From: Anthonomus grandis grandis
Lineage: Eukaryota > Arthropoda > Insecta > Coleoptera > Curculionidae
NCBI RefSeq assembly: GCF_022605725.1
Contig: NC_065548.1
Coordinates: forward strand, 12,247,644 to 12,311,643
Length of the DNA stretch: 64,000 nucleotides
Direction of reading: 5' to 3'
The notes beneath the pieces are model-generated. The model made no database searches. It had not been told where the DNA came from and saw only the letters and a list, made by a program, of their open reading frames with translations. The position numbers and the translations under genes were made by a program. This document shows, piece by piece, positions 56,274 through 64,000 of the stretch. Every line of letters starts with the position of its first letter. The stretch's first letter is position 1.

Positions 56274-56650
56274 TCTAAGTCGCATAGTTAAGGTAAATTA
56301 CGGATATGATTCTGTGTATTTTATATGTTGAAAAGGTATTTCATAAAAAGGTAGTGTAATAAAATTAAATGTGTCTAATTAGCTTATATCTTATTTTGTG
56401 TTTTTTGTCGATAAATTCTTTAAGTTTTCAATCGCAAAACAGAACTTTATAAATTTACTTAATTTATTATATATATATATATTAAGTATTTTTATATTTA
56501 TAATTTATAATTTATATTAAGTTCCTGGGAGCATATAGAAAGCACAGAATACAAATAAAGAGAAATGCGTGTTGCCTAATCACGTATTAATACTTCTTAG
56601 ATAGGAAACTTCCATAAGGGCCAATAATAGAACGCTGATTGACTGTTGCG
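56274..56650. other. AT-rich stretch with a short (AT)n run
   Basis: No gene. A TATATATATATA run lies near 56467-56480. Confidence 0.4.
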
Positions 56651-56852
56651 CCCTCTCCATGTCGAGGAGTAGTAATAATAATAACAATTATGGTTTATTT
56701 ATTCCCAAATATACATGCTATATACAGTGCGAACGTAAAGGTTGGAATAACTTCATTTAAAATTCAGTTCAGGGGTATGTTAAAAAAAAAACGCTCGGAC
56801 ATGTCGATTTTTATTTTTAACTGCGGGTTTTCTTACTATAATTTTATGTATA

Positions 56853-58521
56853 CAGGGTGGCCCAAAAATAAGTTACGGTCATCAACGTAATTTTTTTAAA
56901 TGTAAACACCTATTTTTTATTTTAGATTTAGGTTCTACATCAAATTCTAAGTACATTTCATGTACCATGTCCTATACCTAAACTCGACCGTTGACGATTG
57001 AACACAATAAAAGGCTATTTTTGGAAGAGTTATTTATATCAAGCAAGAATACATAAAAATATTTTAATTAATTTATTAAGTGTTGAAAATGGCTGCCACG
57101 AACCTCTTGGCAATATCCCAGTCGATGCTGAAATTCTTGTAAAACGTTATCGATAACAGAAGGTTCTATCAATCTTATTTCTTCCGTTATTCTAATTTTT
57201 AAGTCTTGAATGTTGTTTGGCCGATTAACATAAACTTTGGACTTAAGATACCCCCACAAAAAAAAATCTAAAGGAGTCAGATCCGGCGATCTGGCCGGCC
57301 ATTCAATTGCACCCCTCCGACCAATCCAACGTCCAGGGAAAACGGTATCCAGGTACTGGCGCACGGGACGAGTGTAATGGGCTGGAGCTCCATCTTGCTG
57401 ATACCATAAGGAATTATCTAATATATCCGGGTCTTCTGGATTGGGTTATAAAGTGGCAAGGCATGGAACCAAGTCATTTTCTAAAAACTCTAAATACCTC
57501 TCACCATTCAAGTATCCTTCAAAGAAAAAGGGCCCTATAACCCTGTTTTCAATCACCCCCGCCCAAACATTTACTTTTTGAGGGACTTGGCTGTGGCACT
57601 CCATCATCCAGTGCGGATTTTCAGTAGCCCAATATCGGCAGTTTTGCCGGTTTACACTACCATGAAGACAAAACCTTGCCTCATCAGAAAATACAATTTT
57701 TTTTGAAAATTGTGGATTAGCATGGCACAAGTCCATAAGTCTCTCACAAAATTCTAAACGCCTATCTGGGTCACCTTCATTTAGTTCATGAACCAATTGA
57801 ACTTTGTAAGGGTGCCATTTATTTATACCTAAATACTTAACGACGGATGTCTGGGATATCTGATTTTCTAACGCAATATTGCGAGTCGTTTTATGGCAAT
57901 CTTCTTCAACTGCCAGCAAAACATTTAGTTGCTTCTCTTCTGATATACTTGACCGACCTTTCGTATAATTATCCCTGACATGACCCAAATCCCTATATTT
58001 CTGTTCTATTTTACTGACAGTACTTTGAGATATACGTGGCCTATCAGGATACTTGGCATGATAAATTTCACAGACTTCCATCTGAGTGCGCATCCTGTTT
58101 CCATAACCAATCATCATCAAAATCTCTATTCGCTCTCGCTCACTAAGACGTACCATTTTTTGAAATTTTAATTTTATCTTTTGATAAACTTAACACAATC
58201 AAAACTTTGCTTAGGCATCTAAATCAAACTAAATTCACTCAAAATTATTTGATGTCAACAAATTGTGACAAGTTAACAATCAAAAACACCAACCACAAAT
58301 GTAAATAACCAAACAATAACTGATAGGTTGCTTGATATAAATAACTCTTCCAAAAATAGCCTTTTATTGTGTTCAATCGTCAACGGTCGAGTTTAGGTAT
58401 AGGACATGGTACATGAAATGTACTTAGAATTTGATGTAGAACCTCAATCTAAAATAAAAAATAGGTGTTTACATTTAAAAAAATTACGTTGATGACCGTA
58501 ACTTATTTTTGGGTCACCCTG
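56853..58521 (-). mobile_element. Mariner-like (DD41D) transposon with long inverted repeats
   Basis: 1669 bp between TA duplications. The tips CAGGGTG(G/A)CCCAAAAATA extend into roughly 200-bp inverted repeats of high identity (for example GTCAACGGTCGAGTTTAGGT and TACATGAAATGTACTTAGAA). Contains one transposase with a single nonsense codon. Confidence 0.92.
57068..58156 (-). pseudogene. Mariner-like transposase (DD41D) with one in-frame stop
   Basis: The frame runs MVRLSERERIEILMMIGYGN to SHFQHLIN with only one break: a TAA at 57446-57448 between the first and second catalytic residues. Visible blocks: FSDEARFCLHGSVNRQNCRY (first Asp), WAGVIENRVIGPFF, then YQQDGAPAHYTRPVRQYLD (second Asp) and RSPDLTPLDFFLWGYLK (third Asp). 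The second spacer is 41 residues. With stop included the frame is 363 codons, the same size as the intact 362-residue relative at 28823. Confidence 0.92.
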
Positions 58522-58831
58522 TATACATAAAATTATAGTAAGAAAACCCGCAGTTAAAAATAAAAATCGACATGTCCGAGCGTTTTTTTTTTGAACATAG
58601 CCTTGAATTTTAAATGAATTTATTCCAACCTTTACGTTCGCACTGTATATAGATGCTTATAAATGAAATAATACTTAATAAAACTATAAACTATTGGGAA
58701 TAAAAAGCTACATCAGCTTACCTCCAAAAAGAGGCAGCTGCGAGAGCAAAGGAAAAAATTATATAAAAAAAAATAACGCAACGAAAAAAAACAATATAGT
58801 TTTCAGTTTACAAATTACAAGAGATTAAAGA

Positions 58832-58872
58832 GAAGAGAAAGAAAGAGAGAGAGAGAGAGCAGGAGAGAGATT
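58832..58872. repeat. GA-rich microsatellite
   Basis: GAAAGAGAGAGAGAGAGAGC-type purine tract on the plus strand. Confidence 0.8.
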
Positions 58873-59978
58873 AATTAAAATAAAACAGAAGATAAGTAAG
58901 AGCAGATAGAAATGAGATAGCATAGTGAGATGATGTGCAACTTAATGCTCTTGAACCAATTTGGCTTTAAACTTTCTTTTGAAGACTGGTATCGATAAAG
59001 AAAGGTCCATCATTTTGTATCATGTTCATTTATTAGTTACAGAGGCAATTTGATAGGTAAATGACTTCTTAAATGTTTCAGTTTCATATATTTCATATAG
59101 TTAAAAGTTTTAGTTAAAATGTTTAATTTTCGGATATGGATGTTATGAACATCGGTCCGATATTTAATTTTGCGGTGGAGATATGAAGGAAATTGAAATT
59201 TAATAATTTTATAAAAAAATACTGCTGAATGTAAATTGCGCCGTCCACTTATATTAAGCCATCCTATTTCGGACAATTTGTGAGATATTCTTTGTCTACG
59301 CCTTATGCCAAATATGAGTCTCAGACAGCAATTTTGCACTTTTTGAACCCTTTTTATGTCCAGACTGTCCAAAAAAGGCCCATATACGTGATCAGCAAAG
59401 TTGAAAAATGATAAAACGAGTGTTTCACAGAGCATAGCCTTAGTTTTTTGCGATAAATAATATCTATGTGAATAAATTAGTTTCAACATCGAATATGCTT
59501 TTTTAAACAAAAAGTAATATGTTCTTTAAATTTTAATTTGTAATCCAATATATAGAGTTCTTAAATTCTATTATATTGTTGCCTAGTTTAAGTTTTATAC
59601 TATTCTGTAAGTGGTTTTTATAAGTTTCGTTGCAGAATAAAATGGCTGTCGATTTTCCAGGATTTATTTTCAGTAAATGATCTTCCGAAGATTTCAGTAA
59701 TTTCCCTAAGTCATTTATTTGTTCTGTTGAATAAATTTGAGTATCGTCTGCATAGAGATGATATTTAAAATATTTTAAGGAATTTGCAATGTTAAAGGTA
59801 TATATGCTATATAGAAGTGGGCCAAGTATACAACCCTGAGGTACTCCTGATTTGACACTTAAAAATTCAGATTTTTTTCCCTCTAGGCAAACTCGCTGTT
59901 TTCTGTCTGAAAGAAATGAATTAATTAAAGAAGACGAAGCCTCCTTAAAGCCTTTATTTTTTAAAATCGCAATCAAAC

Positions 59979-60020
59979 TATTATGTATGTATGTATGTAC
60001 GTATGTATGTACGTATGTAC
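59979..60020. repeat. Tetranucleotide microsatellite (TATG/TACG)n inside LINE RT
   Basis: About ten units of TATG/TACG sit where the SKAFDT(V/I)xH codons are expected between LIILDY and NSLIAILKN of the LINE. Confidence 0.8.
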
Positions 60021-60239
60021 TAATAATCTAATATTATCAAGACAGTTGCATTTCCAGAATCTTGAGAAGTGACAACATCGTCCACTATATCACACAATGC
60101 CGTCGAACAACTATATCGGGGTCTAAGTCCCGACTGTTTGGAAGGAATAATATTAAGTCTGTCAACATAGTTGATTATCTGAGTTTCCATAGCTTTCTCC
60201 AAAATTTTTGAGAAAGTTGGCAAAATTGATCTCAGTTGA

Positions 60240-60586
60240 CTTACCTACTTCAGTAGGGTTATTAACTTCAAGGCAAAACATTAGCTAGTACTAACCAGAA
60301 GTGAAAATAGGCCTGTGACGTCATAATTGGGCGTAATTTAAAATTTGATTATGACGCCAAATTTGATTTTTTCTCTACTAGACCATGCTTTTAATATTAG
60401 TAGGAAATGTATGGTTCTTTTGAAAATTATAGTTGCCGAATTGAAAAAGTGTTAAATCGGGACTTTTCTTATCTAGTCCTCGATTTGCGTATTTTTCTAT
60501 TTGCTTACTATATTTTCTGTAAAACCCATACATTTCCTACTAGATACATATAAGTCATGGGAGTCAGAAATTAAATAACAAATATT
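60240..60586. other. AT-rich stretch, nothing firm
   Basis: No gene. The inverted pair GACGTCATAATTGGGCG / ATTATGACGCCAAAT near 60317-60360 is short and imperfect. Confidence 0.35.
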
Positions 60587-61270
60587 CACAAAATGTATCA
60601 TTATATTATAAGAAGAGATTATAGCAACAAATTCACAAGTTATACATTAAAAATTAACAGTTGTACACGCTTGTTAAAATAATAAATAAAAAATAAAAAT
60701 TCTTCGTAATTCCAAAACTTTGAAACTTTGTTATATAAAGAACAAACTTTCTAAGTTAGCCTTCATTCAGGGTGTTAAAATAAAGATTTAATAAAATCAA
60801 AATTACTGCATACTCAATTCACTAATAATGTTCCTTAGTAGGTGTATATTATAAATTAAATAACTTTCAACAAATTCGCAATGAAAGAGACAACAAGTAA
60901 ATAGTATAGCAGCTGAAATAAAAGATAAAAAATTCACAAATGTATGTGATATATCTTAAAGAGATTATAGAAAAAAATTATACAATCAAAATAGTTATAC
61001 ATGCTTGTTAAAATATTGGATAAAATATAAAAATTCTTCCAAATTCCATAATAAACTTACAACCTCATTGCATGAAGAGCAAAGTTTGTAAAATAGAATT
61101 TATACAGGGTGTGGCAAAAGGTTATACTAAATCAAAAAACCAATAATTTTTTTAAAAAAATCAGCAAGGAATCCCTATTCAATTCACTAGTGTTCCTAAG
61201 TAAATAATATAAATTAAATAACTACCAACAAATTACTAATGAAAGAGGCAATAAGTAAATATGTTAAAAG
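60587..61270 (+). repeat. Two-copy diverged tandem repeat, period about 345 bp
   Basis: Copy 1 (about 60587-60925) and copy 2 (about 60937-61270) share, in order, ATTCACAAA, GAGATTATAG, CGCTTGTTAAAATA / TGCTTGTTAAAATA, AAAATTCTTC, CAGGGTGT, CAATTCACTA, AAATTAAATAACT and ATGAAAGAG(A/G)CAA(C/T)AAGTAAATA. The element type is not recognised. Confidence 0.75.
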
Positions 61271-61314
61271 TAAAATTTACAGGAGTGACCATTTTTCTAT
61301 TTGCTTTGAAAATT

Positions 61315-61619
61315 TCAGGCTCCAAGAGTTGCATAGGATCCAAAATTTCTGATGCATTGAAACTGCTGAAATTGTTTTTTCCCAGGTGAAGCTGTCAAAA
61401 AGTCTATACGGAAACAAGATGAATTCGGCTCCGTATTGAGCTTCGCTGGGTAATTTATTTTGGAATTCAATGTCTAGAAATAGAAAGCATATGTTACAGT
61501 ATTAATTCTTAACATCATAAAAAAAAAGTAAAATCTTACCTCATTTTGCCATATTGTAAAAACCTGGGTGGAGTTTTTAACTTTCAATCCATCAGCATAT
61601 TCTGTTTTCGGCTGCTGCT
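61315..61619 (-). CDS. Putative last two exons of an unrecognised gene
   Basis: Exon 61619-61540 follows acceptor acattag and ends at donor GTAAGA. Exon 61473-61315 follows acceptor tttctag and ends at TGA (61315-61317). Both share one frame: QQPKTEYADGLKVKNSTQVF, TIWQNE, then TLNSKINYPAKLNTEPNSSC, FRIDFLTASPGKKQFQQFQC and a final ATLGA. Clean splice sites and matching phase 0 argue for a real gene whose earlier exons lie at higher coordinates, possibly beyond the window. I do not recognise the family; it could also be part of an unknown mobile element. Confidence 0.45.
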
Positions 61620-62930
61620 CTAATGTAATCAAAAGTAGTCAGTTCTTTATATTCGTGATTTAAAAAAAAACATTTTTAAATGGAATGAATATATATCTTG
61701 GGCTTAAATGAATATGAAGTAAAATAATTTTCATATGCATAGAATTGTTTATTACTGAAATTTTTAGGGTTTCAAGGCTTAGAAATCCGAACCCAAGTAT
61801 TAAATATATTGGGCCTGTTGAAAAAACCAATCAAAGCAAAAGGCCATTTTTACAATCACAAAATTAACACAACAGCTAGCGCCATCTAAATGGCGAGGAG
61901 TAGAACCTTTTCAGTGTTCCGTAAATCGCCTAAGCTTTACCTAAGGCCCTGTGTCTAATGATCAGACAGAAATTCCGTTGACAGTTATATCTATTGACGT
62001 TATTGACAAGGACGGGGCGATCATCTTGGGTGGTGTGTGGCGGGAAATTTACACCTGAAACTTGGCAGGACTCCCAATTAGACAAATCATGCTTTGATTT
62101 TTATAGTAAGGGGCCTAAGAAAACCTCTTGTAAGGTCTTGCTATTTTTTTACAAAGAACACCAATAAAACTGAGGCTTAAAAACTTTTATTATCTTGTAT
62201 AAAAGATTTATAAAAATCCGCACAACCATCTGTGATGAAGAAACCACATTTATTTAAAAAAAAACATATCATCGTACATTGTTATATTATGTCAGATATT
62301 AAGTTAAGTTTTTTATAGAAAACTTTATTAAATTTGTTTTAATTAAAATTGAATATTTAAAAGAGAAATTAGTTTTGTTTTTTTTATTAAAAATTTGCTC
62401 CCATACCATTATTGGTAAGTATCTATGTCTAAATATCTTCAAAGTCCAGACTTACACATCCTAAATAAGCAATTTCTTGAGAACTAAATCAAAATAAAAG
62501 AGTATTTAAGTTAATGTGTTAATTCTTGAAGAAAGTGTTAAGGGATGTCTGGGATATTATGTAATATTAACATTAATTTTTCTTTCAAATTCAAAATTAA
62601 CAATTTTAATAAAATGTATTTTTAATGGTATTTTTAAACTAATAAACATATTTAAACGTGTATTTAAATATATCTCTCACCACTCTTCGGTTAACGCAAC
62701 AACGTCAGTAATTCTGCGAATGACTTCAAATTTAAATCTGCCGCCTTAAACTGAATTCGACTGTCCCGCGTTTTTCTTGACATGACTCAGTTGGTATTAT
62801 CGCTACCTGCAATATCGATTAATCATATTTACATCCTATATATGTAGTTCCAATTCTGGGTCAGTTTGCAATGAATTCAAATTTATCAACTCGTCAAGCA
62901 GATGTAGTAACTGAATAATCTCGTGAATTA
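61620..62930. other. Stretch without a recognised gene
   Basis: Mostly AT-rich. A GC-richer patch at about 61870-62060 contains the small palindrome CGCCATctaaATGGCG (61880s). It could hold promoter or early exon sequence for the minus-strand exons at 61315-61619, but no supported exon was found. Confidence 0.35.
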
Positions 62931-62939
62931 ATAAAAAAG

Positions 62940-64000
62940 GTATTTAAATTTCATAAGTCTTATCACTATAAACTGCAAATACTACAAGAACTTGGTGAGA
63001 ACGACCTGGACAGAAGAATCAACTTTTGTAAAATAATGACAGATAGGATTACGGTGGAACCTCGACTAGTTAAAAATATTTGCTTCATGTGATGAGTGTA
63101 CCTTTTAAATGTGAATGTTAATTAGCAAAGCTGTCGTTACTGGAGTTTCGAGGCTAGTAGATATATTGGGAGATGGTTTTGTCGGCCCAATATTTATACC
63201 ATTATTTATACAGATTATTTATCAGACAACTAGTAAACATTTCGAGCCTCTACTCTTTAATTTATTGATTAACGATATTTTGAGTATTATCAAATTTTGC
63301 CAATTCCTATTATTTGCAGACGACCTGAAGCTATTTTCACATATTTTAAACTTGTCTGATTGCCTGACGATACAATCAGACATAGATTCTCTATATAATT
63401 GATCCGTCTTTAATGGCTTACATCTTAATAAGGATAAGTGTTTTCAAATCGATTAGTCGACTCCACATGTTGGGAAATAGATTTAATCAGGCTTTTGACT
63501 TAGTGGATTTAAAGCCTTCAAAGCTTAAAAGGAGTCTGAGTGAGTTTACTTGTTGAGTACAATAAATTTGATTGCTTTTACTTTTCTTATTTTGATTATT
63601 TATCTTAAGGGTATGTGTTTAGTTTGTGCCAAGGTTAGTTTGTGCTTAAATTTTGGGATTCTACATATTAATATACATTTATATAGGTATATTGTTGATG
63701 TATAGAAAATTTAGATATTTAATACTCAGATTAAGTTCATTATATTATATCTTATTAATATATTCGTTGATGGCAGAATAATTATATATATTTAGGGTTA
63801 GGATATAATTTATTTTGTAATTTTGTTAGAATGGGGACGTCCCGTAAATAAATAAATAAATAAATAATAGTGCGGGAATTAGAAAATCAGAAGGACATAC
63901 ACGGAAATTTGCCTTTAGAAGAACGCCTACTACAATGCGAACAGGTTGGAACACTTCTTCATTATGTATCATTATCCTAACCAGTATATTGGAAAAAGAG
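62940..64000 (+). mobile_element. Mariner-like transposase gene split by a LINE
   Basis: Left part: FHKSYHYKLQILQELGENDL, DRRINFCKIMTDRI, EPRLVKNICF and DGFVGPIFI (62940-63210). Right part: RELENQKDIHGNLPLEERLL then CEQVGTLLHY (63868-63990). In the intact protein at 28823 the matching blocks are HPYKLQIVQELGDDDPDRQI and TELENQRDENGD with LLHFQQDGAPPHY, in that order. The intervening 650 bp is a LINE fragment. Stops and substitutions, including loss of the second catalytic Asp (QDG to QVG), show decay. Confidence 0.72.
63215..63867 (+). mobile_element. 5'-truncated LINE insertion with (TAAA)n tail
   Basis: RT palm LINDILSIIKFCQFLLFADD then LKLF (FADD catalytic box), followed by QSDIDSLYN and GLHLNKDKC. 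It ends GACGTCCCGTAAATAAATAA with about six TAAA units at 63845-63867. It sits between the two halves of a mariner transposase. Confidence 0.75.

Larger units (their letters stand above)
56725..58645. mobile_element. Palindromic element split at its centre by a mariner
   Basis: Left half 56725-56852 (CAGTGCGAACGTAAAGGTTG onwards) and right half 58522-58645 are inverse copies along about 125 bp, including the block CGCTCGGACATGTCGATTTT. Joined, they form a near-perfect palindrome of about 250 bp with TA outside each tip. The central sequence ATGTATACAT holds the TA where the mariner inserted. Confidence 0.8.
56655..60235 (-). mobile_element. Decayed non-LTR retrotransposon hosting nested insertions
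   Basis: ORF2 pieces on the minus strand: FSKILEKAMETQIINYVDRL and RPRYSCSTALCDIVDD (60223-60020), then SGVPQGCILGPLLYSIYTFN and YHLYADDTQIYSTEQIND (59976-59533), then KAMLCETLVLSFFNFADH and CCLRLIFGIRRRQRISHKLS (59510-59037). An (ATT)n-like 3' tail at about 56660-56690 suggests the 3' end, with the palindromic element at 56725-58645 inserted between. That link is inferred. A tetranucleotide run replaces the SKAFDT region. Confidence 0.72.

Noticed and set aside
1..64000. CRISPR array, bacterial operon or rRNA/tRNA genes
   Set aside because: The window is intron-rich eukaryotic DNA. No regularly spaced direct repeats of that kind were seen, and I recognised no tRNA cloverleaf or rRNA sequence.

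Overview
This is an AT-rich insect nuclear genome window. A holometabolous insect, probably a beetle, is my inference from the cohesin protein and the transposon mix; the sequence alone cannot fix the species. About 44 kb is one host gene on the minus strand: Rad21 (Drosophila verthandi, the cohesin kleisin). I could join sixteen coding exons (54180 down to 10077). All junctions are GT-AG, the phases agree at each one, and they sum to 2679 nt (892 residues plus stop). A 5' UTR exon and a YY1-like promoter motif lie at about 54535-54700. No coding exon is damaged.

Layout: 1-1435 holds a partial DNA transposon. A plausible terminal exon of an unrecognised plus-strand gene lies at 1546-1767. A roughly 4 kb terminal-inverted-repeat element carrying a DUF7869-like gene (4835-8876) is interrupted by a Tc1 element with an intact transposase (5008-6517). 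From 10077 to 54237 Rad21 exons alternate with introns packed with mobile DNA: Tc1-like elements (13062, 31085, 41250, 43365, 46030), mariner-like elements with D-D-41-D spacing (28369, 44415), an IS630-like element with a long D-to-E spacer (11233) and a non-autonomous relative (15738), many broken non-LTR retrotransposons, foldback elements, and a degenerate dispersed repeat. Upstream of Rad21, a second DUF7869-like element (54877-56273) sits beside the promoter. It is followed by a retrotransposon carrying a palindromic element that itself carries a mariner (56655-60235). The right end has a 2-copy tandem repeat, two possible exons of an unrecognised minus-strand gene (61315-61619), and a mariner split by a retrotransposon.

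The most unusual content is the pair of DUF7869-like elements. Both encode a protein with RNase H/DDE-like aspartate motifs, both are bounded by inverted repeats, and both carry repeated subterminal motifs, yet their terminal sequences differ. Only two transposase frames look intact: the Tc1 at 5246-6268 and the DD41D mariner at 28823-29911.
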